From NCBI RefSeq assembly GCF_920987055.1, contig NZ_CAKLBX010000001.1, positions 3,210,501-3,274,500 of the forward strand: a stretch of 64,000 nucleotides of DNA, read 5' to 3'. The notes beneath the pieces are model-generated. The model had not been told where the DNA came from and ran no database searches. It worked only from the letters and a program-made list of their open reading frames with translations. Shown one piece after another: positions 25,833 to 36,019 of this stretch. The position numbers and the translations under genes are program-made. Origin of the DNA: Novosphingobium sp. CECT 9465 (lineage in GTDB: Bacteria; Pseudomonadota; Alphaproteobacteria; Sphingomonadales; Sphingomonadaceae). The number at the start of each line of letters is the position of its first letter. Position 1 is the first letter of the stretch.

Positions 25833-28234
25833 CTACTTTCCGGACGGCACGGTGTTAAGCAGGTACAGTTCCATGGTTTCGCCGAGCGTTTCGCGGGCCA
25901 TGTCGATACGGGGCACTGCCAGTTCCATGCCGCCAAGATTGGCAATGCCGCCATCATCCATGAAGCAGCGGCGGTATCCCGCCGCCCACAACAGTTCTGC
26001 AGTGCGGCGATCGATCATGCCGAATGGCGGGGCGACAGAGCGTACGGCGGTGCGGGTCATGGCTTCCAACTGAATCCGGGTTTCGACCGCCACCTGCAAC
26101 AGTTCGGAAGAAAGCATGGTGTCAGCCGCGCGGCCATCGAGCCTGCTCCCCACACCAAGGCCCTGCGCGACCCAATCACGCACGATTGCTTCGGTGCCCG
26201 CAACAGCCAGGAGTTCGGCAGGGGTCGTAAAGATGAATGGCTGAAAGCCATTCCGGCGGACGATCGGCCAGCAGTGCTTGACGAAGGCATGGTCCAGGGC
26301 ATCGAAGGTGATCATCAGCGGCCTGCCCATGAGCCTGCCACTGTACCGCGCGGCGTGATCCCACTCCTGCATGGAAAGCGAACGGTAGCCATGGCGACGA
26401 AGCTGCTGGAGACAATCTTCAAAATCTTCGCGGGGCAGCCGGAAAGGATCATCGTCGTCACCATCCCTGACGCCTGCAATTCCGTGGAAAAGCAGCACGG
26501 GGATGGTCCGGGTGGTGGTCTGCATCGCCTGGCTGCGCGTAACAACCGCCCCGTCCCACACCACGTCCGCGGCAACCCGGTCTTCGAGTGTGCATCCCAA
26601 TGGGACGGTTTCGATCAACGCCGGGGCAGCATGGGCTTGATCCGGGCAAGCCTGTTCAAACAGGTCGATACGATAAAGATCGGTGATGATCGCGCGGACG
26701 TGGCGCAATCCGGGGGTGTTGCTGAAAATCGCAAACACCTGATCGCCACCAGCCGTACCGTCCCAATCGAAGGCGGTGCGATCGGGACGTTCGCCGATCA
26801 GGAAGGCATGCGCGTGTACGAACTGCCCGCCCGGACGCAGCGCTTTCGCAATTGCGGAAGCGACGGTCTTCAACGCTGCCAGCGAAGGAGCGAAGTACAG
26901 CATTTCCGAACACGTGATGAGGTCATACTGTCCAACGATGCCATCGCGGAAGACATCGCCTTGCACGAATGTGACATCGCCTTGTCCGGCAACACGCTGA
27001 CGGGCGCGTTCGATGGCCAGTTCCGATATGTCGAACGCGGTGACCGAGGCGAAGCGCCTTGCCAGATCGACCGTGAAATGACCTTCCGCGCAGGCAATTT
27101 CGAGAGCATGGCCGTTTGAAACCGGCCGGATCAGCGATAGCGTCCGTGCATATTTGATCTGTTCGTATTCGCTATCGTAGCGCCATGGATTGGCTTGCTG
27201 GAAAAAGCGGTCCCAATCGCCCGACGAAGAGCGGTGGTCTGGATGAAATGCAGGCGCGGGAACGGTTACGTGGTCTGTCCGGGCCTGGTGCGCCATGGCG
27301 CCTGCCTCGATCTGGCGTACCCGGCGCCCTAGCGTTCCGGCAAGCACAGGGCTGCGCGCTCTGGGCACGGCTCTGTCAATCACACGGCGGGTGAGGGCAG
27401 CGAAGCGGGCGAGACGCAGCGAGACTTGCGTTGAAAGCAATGCTTTGCGGGCCAGCCTTGTTTCGATGCGATGGGCAAGACTGCGCCGGATTATGCGGCG
27501 GACATCCGCCCCCGATAGAGGCCCCAGCAAGGGTCCATCAAAGCTGAACCAGGTGATGGGGCGCAAATACGGGATCTGGAAGACGATGACATCGGCCTGC
27601 GTTTCCGGCCGGAAGCCACGCCATGGCATGGCGGGCATCAGTGTGACACCCAGTACCTTGCCCAGATCGATCCGCCCCCGGAAACGACCATGGCGGGCAA
27701 TCAGCAATTGCAGCGCACGCGAGATCGGAAGCACGACATCATCCCTGCCCACGTGATGCGCCAATCGTGCAAGCAACCGGTCCACGCCATCGCGCAGTCC
27801 GGGCCAGCGCTGGGCCAGTGCGGAAAATCCCGTTCCGCTACCCACCACCAGGCCGTTGAACAGGCGCAGGGCAAGTTCGTCCTTCTGGTAGCGACAATCG
27901 ACATCGGGACCGAGATCGTCGAACACCTCTGGAAGTTCGCGCCCCTGGCCAATGGCCACACCAGCGCTCCACATCCAGTTGCGCAAGGCAAGATCCGAGA
28001 TCGCGAAGGATCGCATGTCGAACTCTTCGAGACCACGGGCAGGGCTGATTTTCAACGAATGGGCACGTTCCAGCATGGTTCGCGCATCGCGCAGCATAAG
28101 CCGGGTATCTCGCGTAAGGGAATCGGCGCTGGACCAGTATTGTGCAAGAATACGCTGCGTTACGGCAAAACGGCAGCCGTCCTGCGCCAGTCGCAGCCAG
28201 AGATCCCAATCCTCGTTCGTGTGCAATGTTTCAT
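25833..28234 (-). pseudogene. GT2-methyltransferase-deacetylase fusion, 5' truncated by an IS element
   Basis: The native reading runs from the IS boundary at 28234. The longest remaining ORF begins at a TTG at 28226 and has 797 residues. It starts in the middle of a GT2 domain (LHTNEDWDLWLRL, matching INEDWDLWQRI in the intact paralogue at 31443-34520), so about 170 residues are missing. A NodS-like SAM methyltransferase follows (WDRFFQQANPWRYDSEYEQIKY, then ALEIACAEGHFTVDLA). The C-terminal polysaccharide-deacetylase domain has TFDALDH where active enzymes have TFDDGY, and GSRLDGR where the paralogue has SHSTSHS. The metal-binding Asp and His residues are therefore lost, and this domain was probably inactive even before truncation. 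The methyltransferase part may still be made. Confidence 0.85.
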
Positions 28235-28309
28235 CTGTCCGTCGTCAGAACATTCGGCACAACTCGCGGCGTAAATTAGCGGAGTGCGGACCTCGTCTGG
28301 GGGTTGATG

Positions 28310-29290
28310 TTAGGCGGCGAGCTTGCGGTGTTGCAAGCGCCGATGTTCGATGGTCTGTCGCTTGATCCTTTCGCGCTGTTTGATGATGGCTGGAGCCCTG
28401 CCGAAGTAGGCATCGGCGGGCGTCACGTTGTTCAGGCTCTCGTGGTAACGCTGGTGGTTGTAGTACTCGACGAAGGCCTCGATTTGGGCTTCGAGGTCGC
28501 CGGGCAAAAAGTAGTTTTCCAGCAGGATGCGGTTTTTCAGGGTTTGGTGCCAGCGCTCGATCTTGCCCTGGGTTTGCGGGTGCATCGGGGCACCGCGCAC
28601 GTGGCTCATCTTCCGGGCCTCAATGTATTCAGCCAATTCGCCGGCGATGTAGCTGGGGCCATTATCCGACAACAGCCTGGGCTTGTGCAGCACCGTGGCG
28701 CTGTCGCAGCCCGATGCGCCAAGGGCCAGGTCGAGCGTGTCGGTCACATCCTCGGCGCGCATGTTGGTGCACAGTTTCCAGGCGATAATGTAGCGCGAGA
28801 AGTCGTCGAGCACGGTCGACAGGTACATCCAGCCCCACCCGATGATCTTGAAGTAGGTAAAATCAGTCTGCCACATCTCGTTTACCCGCGTGGTCTTGGT
28901 GTGGAACTGATCGGCGGCCTTGATCACGACATAGGCCGGGCTGGTGATCAGATCGTGGGCCTTCAACAGACGGTAAACCGTGGCTTCCGACACGAAGTAG
29001 CGCCTCTCATCGGTAAAACGCACCGCCAGTTCCCGGGGGCTTAGCTCGGACTGCCCCAGCGCCAGCTCGATGATCTGATCATGGATGTCAGGCGGGATCC
29101 GGTTCCACACCCGGCTCGGTGTCGATGGCCGATCCTCCAGCGCCTCCGGGCCGCCTTCGAGGAACCGGTCGTACCAGCGGTAGAAGGTCCGACGGGCAAT
29201 GCCGAGCTCGTCCAACGTGTGCTTGGCTGGTAGGTGCGATTGCTCGACGATCCGGATGATCTCGAGCTTCTCCGATGCTGGATACCTCAT
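28310..29290 (-). CDS. IS3-family transposase OrfB (DDE integrase), copy 1
   Basis: A 326-aa transposase. The N-terminus has its own helix-turn-helix (KHTLDELGIARRTFYRWYDRF). The DDE catalytic residues lie in WQTDFTYF, LLSDNGPSY and KIERWHQT, with typical rve-domain spacing. The gene is intact in this copy. The ATG overlaps the orfA TGA by 4 bases, so it could be translated by reinitiation. In addition, an A7G run (complement at 29318-29325) about 30 bases before the orfA stop is placed for -1 frameshifting into this frame, as in many IS3 elements. Confidence 0.9.
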   Translation of the reverse strand: MRYPASEKLEIIRIVEQSHLPAKHTLDELGIARRTFYRWYDRFLEGGPEALEDRPSTPSRVWNRIPPDIHDQIIELALGQSELSPRELAVRFTDERRYFVSEATVYRLLKAHDLITSPAYVVIKAADQFHTKTTRVNEMWQTDFTYFKIIGWGWMYLSTVLDDFSRYIIAWKLCTNMRAEDVTDTLDLALGASGCDSATVLHKPRLLSDNGPSYIAGELAEYIEARKMSHVRGAPMHPQTQGKIERWHQTLKNRILLENYFLPGDLEAQIEAFVEYYNHQRYHESLNNVTPADAYFGRAPAIIKQRERIKRQTIEHRRLQHRKLAA

Positions 29291-29673
29291 TCGTCGTCGC
29301 CCCCATCCGCGATCATACTTTTTTTGAGCAGACGGTTTTCGAGCGTCAGGTCGGCAACGCATTCCTTCAGGGCACGGGCTTCGCGGCGCAGGTCCTGCAC
29401 CTCGCCGGTGGTTGCGGCACGGGCAGTGTCGCCAGCCAGGCGACGCTTGCCCGCTTCCATGAACTCCTTCGACCAGGTGTAATACAGGCTTTGGGCGATG
29501 CCTTCCTTGCGGCACAGCTCGGCAATGCTGTCCTCGCCGCGCAGGCCATCCAGCACGATCCTGATCTTGTCTTCGGCCGAGAAGTGCCGACGGGTCTGCC
29601 GCCGGATGTCCTTCACCACCCGCTCGGCAGGGGCCTTCATCGGCGATTTTTTTAAGGAGTGTTGGGGCTTCAT
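29287..29673 (-). CDS. IS3-family transposase OrfA, copy 1
   Basis: A 128-aa OrfA with a helix-turn-helix of the transposase_8/IS3 OrfA type (EDKIRIVLDGLRGEDSIAELCRKEGIAQSLYYTWSKEF) and a C-terminal leucine-zipper-like coiled coil (LRREARALKECVADLTLENRLLKK). The start is the ATG at 29673; a GTG further upstream is also in frame. The start codon lies at the base of a 21-bp perfect inverted repeat (29651-29717). The protein sequence is the same as in copy 2. Confidence 0.88.
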   Translation of the reverse strand: MKPQHSLKKSPMKAPAERVVKDIRRQTRRHFSAEDKIRIVLDGLRGEDSIAELCRKEGIAQSLYYTWSKEFMEAGKRRLAGDTARAATTGEVQDLRREARALKECVADLTLENRLLKKSMIADGGDDE

Positions 29674-29717
29674 CTTCGTTCCTTCGTCACTACGACGAAG
29701 CCCCAACACTCCTTAAA
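29651..29717. repeat. 21-bp perfect inverted repeat around the orfA start, copy 1
   Basis: TTTAAGGAGTGTTGGGGCTTC (29651-29671, one base over twenty) pairs with its complement at 29697-29717. The 25-base loop holds the orfA ribosome-binding site. The same structure is in copy 2. In RNA it would enclose the start of orfA. Confidence 0.85.
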
Positions 29718-31446
29718 TCACAACCTCAAATCTGTGCCATTGGTGCTGACGGGGAACAGCTTCATCCAGGATCAGTATCTGCGGATCGGTGATCATCGCG
29801 CGGGCAATGCCCACGCGCTGGCGCTGCCCGCCGGAGAGGTTGAGACCGCGTTCGCCCACGCGGGTCTGCACACCCTGCGCCAGACCGGCGAGAACCGGCG
29901 CAAGGCCCGCGACTTCGATGGCCCGGACAAGGTCCGCTTCGCTGGCTTGCGGCCTTCCGATCAGGATGTTTTCAGCCAGGGTGCCATCGATCAGTTCGAC
30001 GTCCTGCCCGCTGACTGCCAGCGTACTGCGCCATTCATCAATGTCGATGTCATCAAGCGGACGTCCGTCGATAGTGATCGTTCCGTCTGTCGGCTGCAGA
30101 AAACCGAGCAGAAGATTGACGAACGTGGATTTGCCCGCCCCACTCCGGCCATCGATCAGCGTCCATCCCCCGGCCGGTATCACGCCGGTAAATCCCGCAA
30201 GCGCGGGCAAGGGCCGGTTGGCATAGTGAAACGTGAGATTTTCGAGAGCGATGCATTCGCGCATACCGGTGAAGGGTATGCCAGAACTCCGCCGCCGTTC
30301 TGGCGGTGCCATTGCGACAAGTTCACTGACCGCCCGGATCGGCGCAAGCATCACGGCAAGGCGCAGACGGTGCGTATCGAACGCAGCCACATAGGGCTGC
30401 ATGCGATAGAGAAGCGCGACGGATGCAAGGATCACCGGAAAGCCAAGGCCCTGCTGCAAGGCAACGAGCGTAATCAGGACGAGCAACAGCAACGACGTGA
30501 CCTGATTGCCGGATTCGCCGATGCTGGACAACAGATCGCTGCGGTTGGACGCGCGATGAAGCCGCCCGGAATGCTCCGCAAACACCCTCATCTGCGCCCT
30601 GGTGCCACTGAACGCCCTGACCGCGCGCATGGATTGCAATGCGCGCAAAGTCATCACGCTCACCTGGCGCGAGGCATCGGCAACCTCTTCTCCGGCACGT
30701 TCAGCAGCCCGTTCCACAGGCTTGAGCGCGAATGACAGAAGCACCGTTCCGACAATGGCGACGATACCGATAGCAGGCGCGACAAACATCAGGGCAAGAC
30801 CCATCAGCAATGCGATGACGCCACTCAGGACCATGTTCGCCAGGGCATCGGTCGCCTCTGCGATGCGCCAGCTCTGGTGATTGACCACCATCAGCATGTC
30901 ACCGAAGGACCGGCTTTGCATCGCTTCCATCGGCATGTGCAGCAGGCTGCGGAACAGCGAGGTGCGCACCTGGTGGGATATGCGGCCTTCCAGCAGCGTG
31001 GTGACGATATCGTTTGCCACGATCACGAAGATTCGCAGCGCCATCATCGCCCCCGCCAGCACTGCCAGAACCCAGATTTCCCCGCCGGTCCAGTCCATGA
31101 TCAGCCCTGCCAGGCGATCGAAGCCATCGTGTTCAAGCAATCCCTGATCGGCTTCACCGCGCATCATGCTGGACAGCAACAGCAGGACCACGCCGATTCC
31201 CATGCCTTCGGCGGCGGCTGCAACCAACCCCAGCCCGATGACGGACGGCAAGGCCCAGGTCATGCCGCGCCAGAATGGCGCCACCAGACGCAAAACGGCG
31301 ATCACGCCACCGATGCTTATGGACGCACTTTCCCGGTCGTCGAACTCGTCAAACTCATCAAGTGCCGCGAAAGATACTTCGGGAGATGCCGTATGGCTGC
31401 CGTTGGCAGTCGACGCGCCATGGCTCTCCGATGGCACGAAATTCAT
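29713..31446 (-). pseudogene. ABC exporter (TMD-NBD half transporter), 3' truncated by an IS element
   Basis: The N-terminal part has an acidic leader, then six membrane segments (for example LPSVIGLGLVAAAAEGMGIGVVLLLL) of the ABC exporter type. The nucleotide-binding domain has Walker A GRSGAGKS, signature LSGGQRQRVGIARA and Walker B ILILDEA. Directly after LDEA the frame enters the IS and ends with a foreign 13-residue tail, so the D-loop, switch His and C-terminus are missing. ATP hydrolysis is probably lost. The start ATG at 31446 overlaps the stop of the GT fusion gene by 4 bases. It may have exported the EPS or a lipid-linked precursor. The native end is at about 29761. Confidence 0.85.
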
Positions 31447-34400
31447 GCCAGGCTCGACCGCCGTTTGCGGCCCGTCTGAAGATCCATTTGCGTGACGTTT
31501 GCGATGAACGCATCCAACCCTTCAAGGCCGTTCACATCAACGCGAGGCAGCCGCATCGGATCGTCGAGCATTGTGGCAACGCCGTTGCGCGTACCGAACC
31601 CGATTGCAAATCCGGCATGTTCGAAGGCCCGGCAAGCAGCCATGTCCTCGATGCCATAAGGATAGATCACCGCTTCCGGGGCAATCCCGGTCGCTTTCAG
31701 AATAGCGTCGCGCGATTGCACCGCCTCGCGATAGAGTTCGCGCCCGGAAAGCGCGTTTACCGGCGAATGGCTGGTCGAATGGCTGGCAATGATTGCCCCT
31801 TCGCGCGCCACCTGGGCAATTTCGGCCCAGTCCATCAATGGGGCAGGTTCGCCAAAACGGCGGTCCCATTCCGCCACGCCGCCAACGTGATCGGTCACCG
31901 GCGCGACCGTGGCGGGAATGCCGAAGCGGCCAAGGATTGGCCAGGCCGTGGTCGCAAAATCGCGATAGCCGTCATCGAAGGTCAGCATGAACGGACGACC
32001 GGGAATGGCCCTGCGTTCACGCAAGGCCGCAAGCCATTCGTCCGGTGTGATGCCATGGTAACCATTCTGCCGCAGCCACCGCAATTGCGCTTCGAACATT
32101 GCCGGGGGCACCCGGTACTGGGCCAGGCTTTGCGGTCCGTCATCTGCCTCGGCGATCCGATGGTACATCAGGATGGGCACGGCCAAAGCCCGTTCATGTT
32201 CGACTTCGGACCATGTTGCCTGCGTTCCGCCCCATACGACATGGAACGCGTATTCCCGTTCGGGCGCACTGCCCATGGGTTCGAGCCGCACTTCCTTTGC
32301 CAATGGCGTTTTCGTGCGGCGATAGCGCTGGACACGGTAGAGTTCGCATTCGATCTCCACTTCCAGTTGCAGTTCTCCTGTTCCCAGCAAGGCATCGGTG
32401 ATCGATTTGGCGCCGAACACGCCGCCCCAGTCGAAGCCCGACCGGTCGCGCTCCTCGGTCACTTCCACGATGTGAGCCGTTACCAGCACACCATCCGGGT
32501 TGAGGTGCGTGGCGATGTTGCGCGCGATCTGGTGCAGTTTTTCGCGCGTTCCGGCTTCGTAGAGAACCTCGCTGCAGACGATAAGGTCGAACATGCCGGG
32601 CAGCGGATTGTTGAAAAAATCGAGCTGATCGAACTTTACATGATCCAGACCCGATGCGCGACAACGCGCGCCTGCCCGTCCGATTGCGGTCCGTGATATG
32701 TCGGTCGCCAGCAGATCGTCGACAATGGCGGCAAGCTGGGCGGTGAAATGCCCTTCGGCGCAGGCGAGTTCGATTGCCTTGCAGGGTTTGTCACGCGGCA
32801 CAAGTTCCAGAGTCTGTTCGTATTTGCGCTGTTCGTAGGGGCTGTCATAGGCCCACGGATTCTCGGTTTCGAACACCTGATCCCAGTAGTCGACGGAGTT
32901 TACCTCGACATCGTTGTTCCATTCCTGCGCCGTTGCCATTCGGGGCGCGGCCGCGGGAACAGCATCGTTTGCCGCTTTCGCCTCGACAGCGAAGGCCGCC
33001 AGCGCCCGTTCCCAGTTTGCAGATTCGCCCGATTTGACGATGGTTTGCGATTCCACCATCCGGCCAAGACCGAGGACGAGGGCGGCGCGGGCGCGCTGTT
33101 TCAGCGAGGCGACGGACAACGAGGGATTCGCCGCCATCCGTTTGATGCCCCATCCCCGCGCCCGCGCGATTTCCCGGCCCGTGTGGTAGGCAAGGCCCAA
33201 CAGCCGCCACGGCGGCATCGCCCGGATCACCTGACGGCGATGCTGCCAGTATGGCGCCGTCTTGCGGACCGCATCAGCGATCACCCCCGGCGGGAGGGGA
33301 GCCACAGCCGGAATGGCCACAAGTCCGAGCGGCCGGTTGCCATCGCTGACATCGACCATCACGATATCGCACGTTCCAGGATCGATCGTTGGAACAGGCG
33401 CTGAAATATCGAGCCGACTGGCGTGGATCGCCGTGGATTGGAACTTTGCAATCCAGGCCCCAGGGCCGAATATCAGGCGAAGCTGGCACGCGCGGGCCAT
33501 ATCAACCGGACGGTGACGGCCCAGTTTCTGTGCCAGTGCGTTCCAGAAGGAATCGACACGGGGACCAAGTTCAGGCCAGCGACCGGCAAGCTCCGGCACT
33601 TCGATGCAAAGCGCAAACGCCATCGCGCCCGTCATCGAACCGGCGGCGTCTTCGGGATAAAGGAAGGCATCGCCGATATCGGGCACCAGATCCAGAAACG
33701 CCGTTGCATCGAGATCGAGCGCCACGGCATTGCCCGCGCACATGACGATCCAGTCCAGCAGCACGGACAGGCGATCCTCCAGGGGCAGCCCGTTGGCATA
33801 ACGGGGATTGGCTGAAGGTACGCGCGGATCAGCCTGGAACATGCGCTCGATCACGATCACGCCGTCGCTGGCAAGCGCTTCGACCTTGCGCCGCGACAAC
33901 GAATTGGGGCGCGTGGTGTAAAACGCCAGAATCTCGCGGATGCCCCTGAACTCGGCGCCGGTGCGCGCGATTCGCTGCCACAGGTCCCAGTCCTCGTTGA
34001 TGGCGATCGCTTCATCGAATTCCCCGGCCGCGCGCATGATGTCCGCACGGGTCAGCGCACAGTGAACCGACAGCACACAGGTCCGGGCGAGTACGCCGAA
34101 CGGATCGCTCAAGTCTGGAACGCGTTGTTCCTCCTGCAACTTGCCATCGGCATCGGTCAGGGCAAAATCGCAGTAAAGGACGCCTGCTTGTGGATGCGCC
34201 ACCAGAATATTCAGTAACGACTGCAGGAATGATGGCGCAAAGACATCATCCGCATCGAGGAATCCGATCCATTCCCCGCAGGCTTCGCGCAACCCCGCGT
34301 TGCGGGCCGCAGATGCACCGCGATTCGGCTGGCTGAACACGCGCACACGCGGATCTTTGGCCGCACAACCTTGCGCAAGCGATAGCGTCGCGTCGGTCGA

Positions 34401-34520
34401 GCCGTCATCGACGATGACCAGTTCCCAATCCACAAACGTCTGCGCAGACATGCTGGCGACTGCGGACAGCAACGACGCTTCAGCCTGGAAAGCTGGCATA
34501 ACGATTGAAACAGTTGGCAT
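31443..34520 (-). CDS. Trifunctional GT2 glycosyltransferase / NodS-like methyltransferase / NodB-like deacetylase
   Basis: A 1025-aa fusion protein. Residues 1-230 are a GT2 domain (VSIVMPAFQAEASLLSAV, VIVDDGSTDAT, WIGFLDADDVF with the DxD site, NEDWDLWQRI). Residues about 230-520 have no domain I recognise. Residues about 540-750 form a NodS-type methyltransferase (YWDQVFETENPWAYDSPYEQRKYEQT, AIELACAEGHFTAQLA). Residues about 790-1010 are a polysaccharide deacetylase: PILMYHRI, TFDDGY and SHSTSHSP supply the Asp-His-His metal site. All three active sites look intact. It is the first gene of the minus-strand EPS operon and overlaps the ABC exporter by 4 bases. It probably glycosylates, N- or O-methylates and deacetylates an EPS precursor; order and substrate are inferred. 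Confidence 0.85.
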   Translation of the reverse strand: MPTVSIVMPAFQAEASLLSAVASMSAQTFVDWELVIVDDGSTDATLSLAQGCAAKDPRVRVFSQPNRGASAARNAGLREACGEWIGFLDADDVFAPSFLQSLLNILVAHPQAGVLYCDFALTDADGKLQEEQRVPDLSDPFGVLARTCVLSVHCALTRADIMRAAGEFDEAIAINEDWDLWQRIARTGAEFRGIREILAFYTTRPNSLSRRKVEALASDGVIVIERMFQADPRVPSANPRYANGLPLEDRLSVLLDWIVMCAGNAVALDLDATAFLDLVPDIGDAFLYPEDAAGSMTGAMAFALCIEVPELAGRWPELGPRVDSFWNALAQKLGRHRPVDMARACQLRLIFGPGAWIAKFQSTAIHASRLDISAPVPTIDPGTCDIVMVDVSDGNRPLGLVAIPAVAPLPPGVIADAVRKTAPYWQHRRQVIRAMPPWRLLGLAYHTGREIARARGWGIKRMAANPSLSVASLKQRARAALVLGLGRMVESQTIVKSGESANWERALAAFAVEAKAANDAVPAAAPRMATAQEWNNDVEVNSVDYWDQVFETENPWAYDSPYEQRKYEQTLELVPRDKPCKAIELACAEGHFTAQLAAIVDDLLATDISRTAIGRAGARCRASGLDHVKFDQLDFFNNPLPGMFDLIVCSEVLYEAGTREKLHQIARNIATHLNPDGVLVTAHIVEVTEERDRSGFDWGGVFGAKSITDALLGTGELQLEVEIECELYRVQRYRRTKTPLAKEVRLEPMGSAPEREYAFHVVWGGTQATWSEVEHERALAVPILMYHRIAEADDGPQSLAQYRVPPAMFEAQLRWLRQNGYHGITPDEWLAALRERRAIPGRPFMLTFDDGYRDFATTAWPILGRFGIPATVAPVTDHVGGVAEWDRRFGEPAPLMDWAEIAQVAREGAIIASHSTSHSPVNALSGRELYREAVQSRDAILKATGIAPEAVIYPYGIEDMAACRAFEHAGFAIGFGTRNGVATMLDDPMRLPRVDVNGLEGLDAFIANVTQMDLQTGRKRRSSLA

Positions 34521-34876
34521 AAAGCCTTTCGCACCTGCAATGACAACGGCCTATAAACCAAATCTCCGAGAGGCTCCATGCTAACCTTCGGTAGGTTATT
34601 CGATAGGAAACAGGGCCGGTTCACCCGAATATTCCCAACTCATCTATAAACTCTGTAAAATATCGCAATTTTCATCAAGTTTTAGCACTGATCCGGTTCA
34701 ATATCATGGCCGTCCTGCCTCTGCCGGGATATTGATCACATTCGGCATGCTACAGATATGTTGCGCTGCGGCAGATTGAGGGATGCAAGCGGCATTAGCA
34801 AGGATGACAAGCACCACGTGCCGACCTAGGTTGGGACAAATCGATCCATGAAAACTTCGACTATCCGGGAGGTCGT
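34521..34876. promoter_or_regulatory. Divergent promoter region of the EPS locus
   Basis: A 356-base AT-richer gap between the divergent GT fusion gene (start 34520, -) and the GT4 gene (start 34877, +). It should hold both promoters. No convincing -35/-10 pair, riboswitch or long palindrome was recognised. The GT4 side ends with GGGAGG five bases before the TTG start. Confidence 0.45.
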
Positions 34877-36019
34877 TTGAAAATCGTCTACTTCGTGCAC
34901 GATGTTTACGATGCGGCTGTTGAACGGCGGGTCCGAATGTTCAACGCCGCAGGTGCACATACCACTGTTCTGGGTTTTCGCCGACGCGATTTGCCTATGA
35001 AGCAGCTCGGCAGCGCCCCCGTCATCGATCTGGGCAGAACCGAAGATGCCCGCATGGTGCAACGGCTGGGCGCGGTGATCGGCGGCCTTATGCACCCCGG
35101 CAAGCTGCTTGAGGCGGCCCGCGAAGCAGACATCATCATCGGCAGAAATCTTGAAGCCTTTGCGCTGGCCTGCCGCGCCCATGCCGCAGCACCCAAGGCT
35201 CGCCTGGTCTATGAATGCCTCGACATTCACCGCTTGCTGATCGAATCGTCGTTTCCGGCGAGGGCCTTGCAGGCGGTACAATCCCGACTGCTGCGTGACA
35301 CCGATCTGATTCTGACATCGTCACCCGCGTTCGAGCGGGAATATTTCCGACCGAACGTCCACCATCTTCCCCCCGTTTATCTGGTCGAAAACAAGCTGCT
35401 CATGCTCGGCAGTGGGCCTGAACCGGTTTCTGAACAGGCCCCTCTACCTTCCCAGCCGCCGTGGACAATCGGATGGTTCGGAATGCTGCGCTGTCGAAAG
35501 ACTTTCGACCTGCTGGCCGAACTGGTGCGCGGTAGTTCAGGACGAATCAAGGTCAACATCGCGGGACGTCCATCGCCTGCACAATTCGCCGATTTCGAGG
35601 CTATGGTCGCCGACGTGCCGGGGTTTTCGTTTCATGGCCCTTACGCTCCGGGCGATCTCCCTCAACTATACGCATCCTGCCACTTTGCCTGGGCGATCGA
35701 TTTCTTCGAAGAGGGTCTCAATTCCAGCTGGCTGCTGCCCAACCGCATCTACGAAGCGATGGCCCATGGCGTGGTCCCGATCGCGCTCGATTCGGTTGAG
35801 GTCGGGCGCTGGCTTGTCGCGCGCAATGCCGGTCTTGTCGTGCCCGATGCAAAAGCATCGCTGCGTGAAGTGCTTCTGACATTGGACTCGCAACAGGTTG
35901 AACAGTTGCAGGCGCAAGTTGCCGCCGTTCCGGTTACCGACCTCGTCGCCACGAAGGCCGATTGCGATGCCCTGATGGCAGCGCTGGATGGGCTGTCCGT
36001 ACCGGAGGTGACGGCATGA
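34877..36019 (+). CDS. GT4-like glycosyltransferase
   Basis: A 380-aa GT-B-fold protein. The N-terminal domain begins KIVYFVHDVYDAAVERRVRMF and the C-terminal domain has IGWFGMLRCRKTFDLLAELV and FFEEGLNSSWLLPNRIYEAMAHGVVPIA, the E-x7-E-like donor-binding region of GT4 enzymes. The start is a TTG at 34877 with GGGAGG five bases upstream. It overlaps the next gene by 4 bases (ATGA at 36016). It probably transfers a sugar to the growing lipid-linked EPS unit in the cytoplasm. The sugar is unknown. Confidence 0.8.
   Translation: MKIVYFVHDVYDAAVERRVRMFNAAGAHTTVLGFRRRDLPMKQLGSAPVIDLGRTEDARMVQRLGAVIGGLMHPGKLLEAAREADIIIGRNLEAFALACRAHAAAPKARLVYECLDIHRLLIESSFPARALQAVQSRLLRDTDLILTSSPAFEREYFRPNVHHLPPVYLVENKLLMLGSGPEPVSEQAPLPSQPPWTIGWFGMLRCRKTFDLLAELVRGSSGRIKVNIAGRPSPAQFADFEAMVADVPGFSFHGPYAPGDLPQLYASCHFAWAIDFFEEGLNSSWLLPNRIYEAMAHGVVPIALDSVEVGRWLVARNAGLVVPDAKASLREVLLTLDSQQVEQLQAQVAAVPVTDLVATKADCDALMAALDGLSVPEVTA

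Larger units (their letters stand above)
28235..29760 (-). mobile_element. IS3-family insertion sequence, copy 1
   Basis: A 1526-bp element that matches, apart from the intron, the element at 37288-41053 in reverse orientation. The limits come from comparing the two copies: identity stops at CTGTCCG on one side and at GAACAGC on the other. Terminal inverted repeats are imperfect: CTGTCCGTCGTCAGAAC against CTGTTCCCCGTCAGCAC. It carries orfA and orfB. TTCAT lies on both sides (28230-28234 and 29761-29765), compatible with a 5-bp target duplication. However, the flanking coding sequences belong to different genes (GT fusion on one side, ABC exporter on the other), so the present junctions are not from a simple insertion into one gene. 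Confidence 0.88.

Noticed and set aside
24921-27119. 732-codon open frame antisense to the flippase and GT fusion genes
   Set aside because: It crosses two real genes and their gap, shows no domain and has no ribosome-binding site; a composition artefact.
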